This document shows, piece after piece, positions 13,722-25,312 of a DNA stretch of 64,000 nucleotides (its first letter is position 1; each line of letters opens with the position of its first letter). The translations under genes and the position numbers were made by a program. The DNA is taken from assembly GCF_932526225.1 (NCBI RefSeq), contig NC_064038.1:5750741-5814740 (forward strand), read 5' to 3'. The notes under the pieces are model-generated. The model ran no database searches and was not told the DNA's origin. It was given only the letters and a program-made list of their open reading frames with translations. Origin of the DNA: Nematostella vectensis (taxonomy: Eukaryota; Cnidaria; Anthozoa; Actiniaria; Edwardsiidae).

Positions 13722-16700
13722 TCACGAGAACAGCATCCGCACAGCTGGTGACATGAAGAACACCACGATGGCGCAGAGGCAGATGACGAAGATAAACAAA
13801 TAAAAGAAGAACCGATCAACCACTGCGGCCACAAATTGCCATTCCTCCTTCTTCTCGCTCATTTCCGTATCCTCAGACACGCTCGCCGCGCCAGAACGAC
13901 TGCAACAACAGCCACCCCTCCCAACCCCCTCTGCCGAGCGCGCTGCCAGCAGGACCTTGATAAGGGATGCCGGGGAACTGTCCATATTACAAGGAATACT
14001 TGCGCTTTGGCTCAAGGTGTCTTCTAGCTTCCGTCCACCGTTAGGAATCGACTTGCGCTGTTTTCCGGGAACTAAGTTCTCCGTGATGTTATTCTCCATC
14101 CCCCGGATGGAGTTCTCCTGTTCGCGTTGTATACAGGAGTTCTCTCGGTCGCGATGGAACTTCTCGTCAAGGCTGTGTTTAGGGGGGCGAATCCCAAAGG
14201 CTGGGCCTAGAAACTTGAATGCCATGACACGGAGCCAGACAGGCATGGGCGCCATGGCGTTGTTGTAGTAGAGGGAGAGTGACATGCAGGTCGCGATGAG
14301 GGAGGAACCCATGATGAAGAGCGAGCAGGAGAAGTACTTGCCGATCAGGGGCATCACTTCGGAGGTGGGCGGGATGTTGTCGATAAAGATTAGCATGAAG
14401 ACGGTCATGCCGAGAAGGATGGTGATGGTCAGGGAAACTCGCTCGCCGGACTCAGGCGGGAACCTATATATAGAAAAAAATATTTGTAGGTGTCATATAG
14501 CTCAGACTAGATAAAATAACATGTGTGGCGGGTCAGGAAAACGCAGAGACACACTCGTCAGTCTTTGATATAGAGAGAAATATTAGTGTCATCGTCATTA
14601 GCATCATGATCAACAACATTATCATCATAATAATCATCATGATCGTCATCATTATCATCAACGTCATCATCATCATCACCATTATCATAATTATCATCAC
14701 CATTATCATCATCATATCATCATAACCGTCATCATTGTCACCATAATAATAATAATCATCATCATTATCATAATCGTCATCATCACCATCATGATCGCCA
14801 TCATCATCATCGTCATAGTCATCATCATCATCAACATCATCGTCGTCGTCGTCGTCATCATTATCATCATCATCATCACCATCACGATCGTCATCATCAT
14901 CATCGTCATCATCATCATCATCATCGTCGTCGTCGTCATATTTATCATCATCATCATCATCACCATCACGATCGCCATCATCATCGTCGTTATCATCTAC
15001 CACAAATCATGATCATTACCGGAAGGTGAGCGCGGACAGGAAGGTCAACAGGACGCACGGTATAATCAGGTTCATGACGTAGAAGAGGGCGCGGCGCTGC
15101 ACGTGAAACATGTAGATGAGTGTGATGTAGGGCGCCTCGCAGCACGGGAACTTGGACAGCTTACGCGTCACTTTCCCACTCAGCATCCGCCACTCCCCGT
15201 TAGTGGTGTAAAGGCTCAGGTCAGCGGTCTCGCGCGCGTTCGTCAGGTTCAGCTGTAAAGAAGGTGTAGTCACGTGATTTCAAGGAAGTTAAAACTGAGT
15301 AACTGGTTTATTAAGGTACTTGTTCAAATAGAATTGTTAAAGAATATCGAACAACTGGTCATCTGGTATTGTCTATAATTGAATATACAACAATTAATTT
15401 GCAAGAAGACATCAAAATATCCATCCATGATTGAAGTCTAATACATTATTAAATATATTTGATTTTAAGTATCTAGCCGATGGAAATGGATTGATGATTC
15501 CATGACGCGGGATTATACGGGACATGTTCGCGGGACTAACTGGAGACGTGACGTGCTCTGCGTGGGACCATGCGGGACATTACGCGCTCTGCGTGCGACC
15601 ATGCGGGACATGACGCGCTCTGCGGGACCATGCGGGTTAAGACGCCCTCTGCGGGACCATTGGGGACAAGACGCGCTCTGTGTGCGACCATGCGGGACAT
15701 GACGCGCTCTGTGTGCGACCATGCGGGACAAGACGCACTCTGCGTGGGACCATGCGGGACAAGACGCGCTCTGCGTGCGACCATGCGGGACATGACGCGC
15801 TCTGCGGGACCATGCGGGTTAAGACGCCCTCTGCGGGACCATTGGGGACAAGACGCGCTCTGTGTGCGACCATGCGGGACAAGACGCGCTCTGTGTGCGA
15901 CCATGCGGGACATAACGCGCTCTGCGTGCGACCATGCGGGACATGACGCGCTCTGTGGGACCATTGGGGACAAGAAGCGCTCTGTGTGGGGCCCTGCGCT
16001 CGGGACATGCACGCGTACTGCGGGACTTACCTCAAAGCCGTCATAAGCCCACGAACCAAACTCCAGCTTGCAGAACTGTTCGTCAAGGGGGAAGTTCGTA
16101 ATGTCGATCTTGCACTCGCTTTTGACTTGGATGGGCGACAGCCATTGAACCGTTCCATCCGAGTGAATGTTAACTTTCGTAGTGAACTTGTACATCTCAC
16201 CGCTAGAATCCGAATCCACACTGCAAGGACGAGACATTACGATATACGCCTATTCCCAAAAACATTGTGATGGGCAATTAATGGAATGAGCTATAGGACC
16301 ATCGGCAAGAATAAGGAGAAGTAATCAGTAATATCGACATCATACAGCAATAGAAAAGAGAGGGAGAGAAAATAAGGGCCGCACTCATTCAGAACTCTAC
16401 CCTTACAGATGCCAAAAAGTAGGTCTTATTAAAGATATGTCAAATATCAAAATATGATACTTTCTATATGACGTCTATGACTACAATCAGTCCAGTGACT
16501 GACTCGCGTGCTTACTTGTTGTCCGGTTTCCAGGAACAAGAATACGCGGGATTTGTGCGGGACATAACGCGGGATTTGTGCGGTACAAGACGCGGGATAT
16601 GTGCGGGACATGACGCGGGATTTGTGCGGGACATGACGCGGGATTTGTGCGGTACAAGACGAGGGATTTGTGCGGGACATGACGCGGGATTTGTGCGGGA

Positions 16701-19700
16701 CATGATGCGGGATTTGTGCGGTACAAGACGCGGGATTTGTGCGGGACATGACGCGGGATTTGTGCGGGACATGACGCGGGATTTGTGCGGTACATGACGC
16801 GAGTCATGACACGGAAATTGTGCGAGAAACGACGCGAGACATGTGCGGGTCTATGCGGAACATGTGCAGACTGTGAAGGACTATGTCCGGATTCCAGATA
16901 CAAGAATATGCGGGACATGACGCGGGATTTGTGCGGGACGTGACGCCGGCCATGTGCGGTACTATGCGGGGCATCTACTTACTTGTTGTAGAGGACTATG
17001 TCCGGTACCCAGACACAAGACGGGTCGACCTTAATGCTTTTCATTCCGCCAAAGTCACTCTCGTTCCAGGTTAGCCAAGGGTCGTACCATTTCTGTAGAA
17101 GTGGAAGAAAACAGGCAACGGTTACTGCAGTTAAAGAAGGCCAATCACGCCACCAATTTACGCTTCATCACAATACCAAACCACAAAAAGAATCCATTTC
17201 CAACGGCTATTACAAACAAGTAACCGATATCGGCAATGAAGTATCAGACTTCATTCGTGGATGGTTATTTCTCTGGTAAATAGACGGTTGTATTTTCACA
17301 TGTCACAATATCATAAACATGTTACATGTCATCAACAACATCACAACACACACATACTAGACATCATCAAAAACACAACAAAACATGCTACACATCATCA
17401 ACAACACAAACATATTACATATTATCAACAACAACACAAACATGCTAAAACGATACAATCACACCAACAACAGCAGCAAAAACAATATCACTCAAGACCG
17501 CGTACGTACCAGGCGCACCCATAAGTTGCTGATGAGAATCTGATTCTTCTCCACCTACGATACGAGACAGACAGAGAGACAGTGTGAGCGCATGTCTAGC
17601 CTGCGATACGAGACAGACAGAGAGACAGTGTGTGCGCATGTCTAGCCTGCGATACGAGACAGACAGAGAGACAGTGTGAGCGTATGTCTAGCCTGTGTTG
17701 CAAGCCCGAAGGGTTTGGAAAGAAGAGAGATGGAGACGAGGCGCTCCATCCTTCTCTCCAGGCGCGCGGGATCTATCCCTAACTCTTTCGCTTGCTATGC
17801 AAGATAGCGCATGTTGAGAATACGAGAGTACTTCAACCTACAATCGTATGTAGGCTTGTCGCATGTCGCGTGTCGAAGCATGTTGAGAATACGAGAGTAC
17901 GCTAACCTACAATCGTATGTGGGCTTGTCGCATGTCGCGTGTTGAGAAAACGAGAATACTTCAACCTACAATCGTATGTAGGCATGTCGCGTGTCGAAGC
18001 ATGTTGATAATACTAACCAGGTTGACCATCTAGCTGTAGCCGATATTGAATGTTTGCTAAACCAGGTTGACCATCTGGCTTTAGCCGATATCGAATGTAT
18101 ACTAACCAGGTTGACCATCTGGCTGTAGCCGATATCGGATGTATACTAAACCAGGTTGACCATCTGGCTGTAGCCGATATCGAATGTATACTAACCAGGT
18201 TGACCATCTGGCTTTAGCCGATATCGAATGTATACTAACCAGGTAGACCATCTGGCTGTAGCCGATATCGAATGTATACTAACCAGGTAGACCATCTGGC
18301 TGTAGCCGATATCGAATGTATACTAACCAGGTTGACCATCTGGCTGTAGCCGATATCGAATGTATACTAACCAGGTTGACCATCTAGCTGTAGCCGATAT
18401 CGAATGTATACTAAACCAGGTTGACCATCTGGCTGTAGCCGATATCGAATGTATACTAATCAGGTCGACAATCTGGCTGTAGCCGATATCGAATGTATAC
18501 TAACCAGGTTGACCATCTGGCTGTAGCCGATATCGAATGTATACCAACCAGATTGACCATCTGGCTGTAGCCGATATCGAATGTATACTAACCAGGTTGA
18601 CCATCTGGCTGTAGCCGATATCGAATGTATACTAACCAGGTTGACCATCTGGCTGTAGCCGATATCGAATGTATACTAACCAGGTTGACCATCTGGCTTT
18701 AGCCGATATCGAATGTATACTTACCAGGTTGACCATCTGGCTGTAGCCGATATCGAATGTATACTAATCAGGTCGACCATCTGGCTGTAGCCGATATCGA
18801 ATGTATACTAACCAGGTTGACCATCTGGCTGTAGCCGATATCGAATGTATACTAACCAGGTTGACCATCTGCCTGTAGCCGATATCGAATGTATACTAAC
18901 CAGGTTGACCATTTGGCTGTAGCCGATATCGAATGTATACTAACCAGGTTGACCATCTGGCTGTAGCCGATATCGAATGTATACTAACCAGGTTGACCAT
19001 CTGGCTTTAGCCGATATCGAATGTATACTTACCAGGTTGACCATCTGGCTGTAGCCGATATCGAATGTATACTAATCAGGTCGACCATCTGGCTGTAGCC
19101 GATATCGAATGTATACTAACCAGGTTGACCATCTGGCTGTAGCCGATATCGAATGTATACTAACCAGGTTGACCATCTGCCTGTAGCCGATATCGAATAT
19201 ATACTAACCAGGTTGACCATCTGGCTGTAGCCGATATCGAATGTATACTAACCAGGTTGACCATCTGCCTGTAGCCGATATCGAATGTATACTAAACCAG
19301 GTTGACCATCTGGCTGTAGCCGATATCGAATGTATACTAACCAGGTAGACCATCTGGCTGTAGCCGATATCGAATGTATACTAACCAGGTTGACCATCTG
19401 GCTGTAGCCGATATCGAATGTATACTAACCAGGTCGACCATCTGGCTGTAGCCGATATCGAATGTATACTAACCAGGTAGACCATCTGGCTGTAGCCGAT
19501 ATCGAATGTATACTAACCAGGTAGACCATCTGGCTGTAGCCGATATCGAATGTATACTAACCAGGTTGACCATCTGGCTGTAGCCGATATCGAATGTATA
19601 CTAACCAGGTTGACCATCTAGCTGTAGCCGATATCGAATGTATACTAAACCAGGTTGACCATCTGGCTGTAGCCGATATCGAATGTATACTAATCAGGTC

Positions 19701-22700
19701 GACAATCTGGCTGTAGCCGATATCGAATGTATACTAACCAGGTTGACCATCTGGCTGTAGCCGATATCGAATGTATACCAACCAGATTGACCATCTGGCT
19801 GTAGCCGATATCGAATGTATACTAACCAGGTTGACCATCTGGCTGTAGCCGATATCGAATGTATACTAACCAGGTTGACCATCTGGCTGTAGCCGATATC
19901 GAATGTATACTAACCAGGTTGACCATCTGGCTTTAGCCGATATCGAATGTATACTTACCAGGTTGACCATCTGGCTGTAGCCGATATCGAATGTATACTA
20001 ATCAGGTCGACCATCTGGCTGTAGCCGATATCGAATGTATACTAACCAGGTTGACCATCTGGCTGTAGCCGATATCGAATGTATACTAACCAGGTTGACC
20101 ATCTGCCTGTAGCCGATATCGAATGTATACTAACCAGGTTGACCATTTGGCTGTAGCCGATATCGAATGTATACTAACCAGGTTGACCATCTGGCTGTAG
20201 CCGATATCGAATGTATACTAACCAGGTTGACCATCTGGCTTTAGCCGATATCGAATGTATACTTACCAGGTTGACCATCTGGCTGTAGCCGATATCGAAT
20301 GTATACTAATCAGGTCGACCATCTGGCTGTAGCCGATATCGAATGTATACTAACCAGGTTGACCATCTGGCTGTAGCCGATATCGAATGTATACTAACCA
20401 GGTTGACCATCTGCCTGTAGCCGATATCGAATATATACTAACCAGGTTGACCATCTGGCTGTAGCCGATATCGAATGTATACTAACCAGGTTGACCATCT
20501 GCCTGTAGCCGATATCGAATGTATACTAAACCAGGTTGACCATCTGGCTGTAGCCGATATCGAATGTATACTAACCAGGTAGACCATCTGGCTGTAGCCG
20601 ATATCGAATGTATACTAACCAGGTTGACCATCTGCCTGTAGCCGATATCGAATGTATACTAACCAGGTTGACCATCTGCCTGTAGCCGATATCGAATGTA
20701 TACTAACCAGGTTGACCATCTGGCTGTAGCCGATACCGAATGTATACTAACCAGGTTGACCATTTGGCTGTAGCCGATATCGAATGTATACTAACCAGGT
20801 TGACCATCTGGCTTTAGCCGATATCGAATGTATACTTACCAGGTTGACCATCTGGCTGTAGCCGATATCGAATGTATACTAATCAGGTTGACCATCTGGC
20901 TGTAGCCGATATCGAATGTATACTAACCAGGTTGACCATTTGGCTGTAGCCGATATCGAATGTATACTAACCAGGTTGACCATCTGGCTGTAGCCGATAT
21001 CGAATGTATACTAAACCAGGTTGACCATCTGGCTGTAGCCGATATCGAATGTATACTAACCAGGTTGACCATCTGGCTGTAGCCGATATCGAATGTATAC
21101 TAATCAGGTCGACCATCTGGCTGTAGCCGATATCGAATGTATACTAACCAGGTTGACCATCTGGCTGTAGCCAATATCGAATGTATACTAACCAGGTTGA
21201 CCATCTGCCTGTAGCCGATATCGAATGTATACTAACCAGGTTGACCATCTGGCTGTAGCCGATATCGAATGTATACTAATCAGGTCGACCATCTGGCTGT
21301 AGCCGATATCGAATGTATACTAACCAGGTTGACCATCTGGCTGTAGCCGATATCGAATGTATACTAACCAGGTTGACCATCTGGCTTTAGCCGATATCGA
21401 ATGTATACTTACCAGGTTGACCATCTGGCTGTAGCCGATATCGAATGTATACTAAACCAGGTTGACCATCTGGCTGTAGCCGATGTCGAATGTATACTAA
21501 CCAGGTTGACCATCTGGCTGTAGCCGATACCGAATGTATACTAACCAGGTTGACCATCTGGCTGTAGCCGATATCGAATGTATACTAACCAGGTTGACCA
21601 TCTGGCTGTAGCCGATATCGAATGTATACTAAACCAGGTTGACCATCTGGCTGTAGCCGATATCGAATGTATACTAACCAGGTTGACCATCTGGCTGTAG
21701 CCGATATCGAATGTATACTAACCAGGTTGACCATCTGGCTGTAGCCGATATCGAATGTATACTAACCAGGTTGACCATCTGGCTGTAGCCGATACCGAAT
21801 GTATACTAACCAGGTTGACCATCTGGCTGTAGCCGATATCGAATGTATACTAACCAGGTTGACCATCTGGCTGTAGCCGATATCGAATGTATACTAAACC
21901 AGGTTGACCATCTGGCTGTAGCCGATGTCGAATGTATACTAACCAGGTTGACCATCTGGCTGTAGCCGATATCGAATGTATACTAACCAGGTTGACCATC
22001 TGGCTGTGGCCGATATCGAATGTATACTAACCAGGTTGACCATCTGGCTTTAGCCGATATCGAATGTATACTTACCAGGTTGACCATCTGGCTGTAGCCG
22101 ATATCGAATGTTTACTAAACCAGGTTGACCATCTGGCTGTAGACGATATCGAATGTATACTAACCAGGTTGACCATCTGGCTGTAGCCGATATCGAATGT
22201 ATACTAACCAGGTTGACCATCTGGCTGTGGCCGATATCGAATGTATACTAACCAGGTTGACCATCTGGCTGTAGACGATATCGAATGTATACTAACCAGG
22301 TTGACCATCTGGCTGTAGCCGATATCGAATGTATACTAATCAGGTCGACCATCTGGCTGTGGCCGATATCGAATGTATACTAACCAGGTTGACCATCTGG
22401 CTGTGGCCGATATCGAATGTATACTAACCAGGTTGACCATCTGGCTGTAGCCGATATCGAATGTATACTAACCAGGTTGACCATCTGGCTGTAGCCGATA
22501 TCGAATGTATACTAACCAGGTTGACCATCTGGCTGTAGACGATATCGAATGTATACTAACCAGGTTGACCATCTGGCTGTGGCCGATATCGAATGTATAC
22601 TAACCAGGTTGACCATCTGGCTGTAGACGATATCGAATGTATACTAACCAGGTTGACCATCTGGCTGTAGCCGATATCGAATGTATACTAATCAGGTCGA

Positions 22701-25312
22701 CCATCTGGCTGTGGCCGATATCGAATGTATACTAACCAGGTTGACCATCTGGCTGTAGACGATATCGAATGTATACTAACCAGGTTGACCATCTGGCTGT
22801 AGCCGATATCGAATGTATACTAACCAGGTCGACCATCTGGCTGTAGCCGATATCGAATGTATACTAACCAGGTTGACCATCTGGCTGTAGACGATATCGA
22901 ATGTATACTAACCAGGTTGACCATCTGGCTGTGGCCGATATCGAATGTATACTAACCAGGTAGACCATCTGGCTGTAGCCGATATCGAATGTATACTAAC
23001 CAGGTAGACCATCTGGCTGTAGCCGATATCGAATGTATACTAACCAGGTCGACCATCTGGCTGTAGACGATATCGAATGTATACTAACCAGGTTGACCAT
23101 CTGGCTGTAGCCGATATCGAATGTATACTAATCAGGTCGACCATCTGGCTGTGGCCGATATCGAATGTATACTAACCAGGTAGACCATCTGGCTGTAGCA
23201 GACATTGAATGTATACTAACCAGGTTGACCATCTGGCTGTAGCCGATATCGAAGCTGACGGGCACCACTTCCTCGACTCTCTTGACGGGTCTAACCACGT
23301 TGCTGTAGTTAGCAAACAGGTGCTTGTACAAGAGATACTCGGGGTTACCGGTCTTGTAATCCGTGCTAAGGGGAAGCTCTGCTGTAAAAAATCATGCCGC
23401 TGTTATGGGCGTGGCACAAGAAGGGGGTGGGGGCAAGGGGGCCTCAATAACCCTAAACTGCTGTAGTGCTTGTACAGGAGATAATCGGGGATACTGGTCT
23501 CGTCATCATTGCTCAGGGAAGGCTTTGTTAAAGAAACAATTAGCTTGCTATTATGGGCGTGGCACGAGCAGCGGGTGAAGGGGGAGGGGGAGGGCCAAAA
23601 ACTCACTGACTGATGACGTGGATGAGGTCAATTTAGGGTTGGCTCAAGCTAAATATGATCACCTACATATATCGGCTTAGAAGGGGTTAGATAACTACTC
23701 CCGATCTACGTCCCCACAGGTTGACTTAAGTGGTTGCAATTAATTTTATTAGTAGTAGTAGTCGCGCAATGCCTTATATATTATGGAAGGATATATTATG
23801 GACTCTTTATGACACTCTTTTTTCTCTTAGATGAGTTTAGATTGAAAGGTTATACGGACCTTAGATTAGAAAATTGCTGCTGGTTTCGTTTGACAAATGC
23901 CTGGCAAGATGTTCGTGTGCTTGTTTGCGCGTGATACCTGTCTAAGCCGCTTGCTGATACACGTAATCTGCTAGGGTGAAATTAGGCGCCACAGGGCGGT
24001 AGAGCTCACGCGAAAACAAGCTAAAAATTTAGCAGACGCAGCCAGAGATATGGCACCCGGTTAGCAGAGCTATCTTTCTGTTTTTTACTAAGAGTAAACT
24101 CAAGGCCTATTTTCGCTAGGAAAGGAAAATGAAACGGCGAAGGAAACGAGACGTCAAATGCTTATTTTGCGTGTGAAAATCGGCGAAACGGAGACCAACG
24201 CGGAGAGAAAGCGGGAAAGAAAGAAAGGATTCTTTTTCTTTGTTCTCGTTGATTTTCCCAAAAACGTAAGCGCTTAGCTGCTTAGATCTCCGCTTATCTC
24301 GTCTCCGTTTCCTTACCCAGTGAAAGGCGGTTTCAGCCGCGCCGCGCGTATAGAACACCTGAAAAAACAGTACTGATAGAAACAAACAGGAAGAAAGCTC
24401 TACTTACCAGGGAACAGCAGAGATGTGCTGTTCGCCCGCTCGAGTGTTGGTGTTAGTCAAATGTATCTAACAAGCATTGCTATGTATCTTTTTTTCCAAA
24501 TTTATAATTCAAGAGTCCTAATTTTCACTGTTTCAAACTGCACGAACAAAAAATTAGTTCAAAAGATAAATTGCGAAATTGAAACTTTCAACTAATTAAA
24601 GCGATATCTTTTGGTTAAATTCAATATTAAAATAGAAAGAGTGTAGAAGATCAACATTTCTTCTTGATCTGCCTCGTTTCCTTTGGTCTTATTCCATTGA
24701 GATTTCCTAGGGAATTTTTCAGGGAATTTTGTTACATAACTCAGTAACTAACTTTCATCCTGGCGAGTTTTCAAGGCCTTTTGTTACATAACTCGGTTAA
24801 CAATATATTTCATCTTTTCGAAACCACAAAGATGAATACTCTGATAAATAACAAAACACATTAACCAAACAAATATGGGTTATCTTATCAAGGTATCAAG
24901 TAAGCATTCTTCAAAAACGACATTGGAAAAAATAAAAAAAAATAAAAAACTATCTAAATGTGTGTTTGCTTTCACTGATACTAAAAGCCATGATGTACTC
25001 GATTAATTATAGTTTTCGCACTATTATATTGTAGCGGGTTTAATAGGCTAGAATGTTGTGGTGGATTCCGTACCTATTTCTGTACCTAGAGGCACATATA
25101 ATTTGTCATGAACAGCTCTTCGCCAGTTTTGTTTTTGTGCCATGTTGTAACGGGTTTTAGAATAAATGTTAACTCAGAATGCATGTACGCGTGATGGATT
25201 CCTCACCTATTTCTGTCGGGGGCGCCTCTGTCTCCTCCAAATCAATGCTGAATGCGTTTGCCATGCTTATTCCACATAGAACCAAGCAAACACACAACGA
25301 TTTCTTCGCCAT
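13722..25312 (-). CDS. Nicotinic acetylcholine receptor alpha-type subunit
   Basis: Cys-loop ligand-gated cation channel subunit of the plasma membrane. Coding exons on the minus strand: 25312-25207, 23381-23221, 17554-17510, 17092-16983, 16220-16031, 15252-15020 and 14463-13722, together 1587 nt (528 residues). The 45- and 110-nt exons match the classic nAChR exons 3 and 4. Seen in the protein: signal peptide (residues 1 to about 20), WVPDIVLYNN, the 13-residue Cys-loop C177-C191 (IDITNFPLDEQ inside), GSWAYDG (loop B), vicinal cysteines C241-C242, M1 about 260-281, M2 beginning GERVSL at 288-293 and running to about 312, M3 about 326-348, a long cytoplasmic loop, and M4 near the C-terminus. 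The glutamate before M2 fits a cation pore. In loop C the tyrosine two residues before the CC pair is phenylalanine, and the distance to the next tyrosine is one residue shorter than in muscle alpha1. Repeat arrays abut the donors of exons 2, 4, 5 and 6 and the acceptor of exon 3. Confidence 0.93.
14576..15003. repeat. (ATC/GAT)n trinucleotide microsatellite in nAChR intron 6
   Basis: About 430 bp of imperfect ATC triplets (GAT on the gene strand) fill the intron between exon 6 (ends 15020) and exon 7 (starts 14463). The array begins within 20 bp of the exon 6 donor, whose own sequence is GTAATGATCATGAT. The long Asp- or Met-rich open frames here are products of the triplet repeat. Confidence 0.93.
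15470..15500 (-). repeat. Fragment of dispersed repeat family B
   Basis: TAGCCGATGGAAATGGATTG is the reverse complement of a conserved part (CCATTTCCATCGGCTA) of the element seen at 848-1010, 17132-17285, 48303-48385 and 55398-55580. Confidence 0.5.
15530..16005. repeat. 28/31-bp minisatellite in nAChR intron 5
   Basis: Tandem units such as GCGACCATGCGGGACATGAC plus GCGCTCTGCGT, with a larger repeat of about 185 bp (compare 15615-15700 with 15800-15885). The array starts about 25 bp inside the intron after the exon 5 donor (GAG then GTAAGTCCCGCA on the minus strand). The intron start itself (GTCCCGCA) resembles the unit (TGTCCCGCATGG), so the array may have grown from the donor-proximal sequence. 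Confidence 0.9.
16511..16975. repeat. 23-bp minisatellite with exon 4 fragments in nAChR intron 4
   Basis: Tandem units of about 23 bp (GCGGGATTTGTGCGGGACAT plus GAC) occupy about 16545-16800, with degenerate copies to 16970. At each end lies a damaged copy of the 3' end of exon 4. On the minus strand 16545-16515 reads a TTGTTCCTGGAAACCGGACA fragment followed by ACAAGTAAGC, and 16905-16876 reads TTGTATCTGGAATCCGGACA plus TAGTCC. The true exon end has TTGTGTCTGGGTACCGGACA, then TAGTCCTCTACAACAA and the donor GTAAGT. Confidence 0.85.
17132..17285 (+). repeat. Dispersed repeat family B in nAChR intron 3
   Basis: AAAGAAGGCCAATCACGCCA, then CCATTTCC..CGGCTA, AAGTAACCGATAT and CAGACTTCATTCGT, follow the same order as 848-1010 and 55398-55580. 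A reverse copy is at 48303-48385. The class is unknown; it may be a non-autonomous transposon. Confidence 0.7.
17555..17695. repeat. 46-bp triplicate containing the exon 3 splice acceptor
   Basis: Three copies of a 46-bp unit. On the minus strand the unit ends TCTGTCTGTCTCGTATCGCAG, which is the polypyrimidine tract and AG of the acceptor used by exon 3 (CTCGTATCGTAG then GTGGAGAAG at 17554). Each copy is therefore a potential 3' splice site. Confidence 0.85.
17805..18004. repeat. 60-70-bp tandem repeat, three copies
   Basis: GCATGTTGAGAATACGAGAG, followed by ACTTCAACCTACAATCGTATGTAGGC and GTCGCATGTCGCGTG, is repeated three times with small indels, just before the 44-bp array begins. Confidence 0.8.
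18005..23250. repeat. 44-bp minisatellite copying the nAChR exon 2 donor (about 119 copies)
   Basis: It fills almost all of intron 2. On the gene (minus) strand each unit reads CGATATCGGCTACAGCCAGA, TGGTCAACCTG, then GTTAGTATACATT. The first 31 bases equal the 3' end of exon 2 (codons for DIGYSQMVNL) and the rest equals the start of the intron, including its GT donor. The authentic exon end is the outermost copy at 23221. A 1234-bp higher-order repeat is visible (18460-18648 is repeated at 19694-19882). Some units are 45 bp (TAAACCAG) and one class lacks the exact donor. Confidence 0.95.
23464..23592 (-). pseudogene. Degenerate duplicate of nAChR exon 2 5' part with acceptor
   Basis: On the minus strand this reads GGGCGTGGCACGAGCAGC-like intron, then TTTCTTTAACAAAG, then an open stretch for SLSNDDETSIPDYLLYKHY. 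The real exon 2 encodes PLSTDYKTGNPEYLLYKHL with the same upstream intron text (compare the region up to 23430). The copy loses similarity after about 60 exon bases and has no donor, so it is read as a relic of a tandem duplication, or conceivably a weak alternative exon. Confidence 0.7.
23593..25206. other. nAChR intron 1, no other gene seen
   Basis: AT-rich intron sequence between exon 1 (25312-25207) and the duplicated exon 2 region. No further exon is needed: the exon 1 and exon 2 phases (1 then 2 nt) join directly. A possible GTAAGT donor at about 24400 was considered and not used. Confidence 0.6.

Noticed and set aside
14533-15003. Asp-rich or Met-rich protein
   Set aside because: Product of the GAT/ATC microsatellite inside nAChR intron 6.
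23403-23606. Separate small gene containing DYLLYKHY
   Set aside because: It is a partial duplicate of nAChR exon 2 with flanking intron, not an independent gene.
24400-24460. Extra nAChR exon between exons 1 and 2 (possible AG...GTAAGT)
   Set aside because: Exons 1 and 2 already join in phase and match the family; the candidate adds no recognisable receptor sequence.
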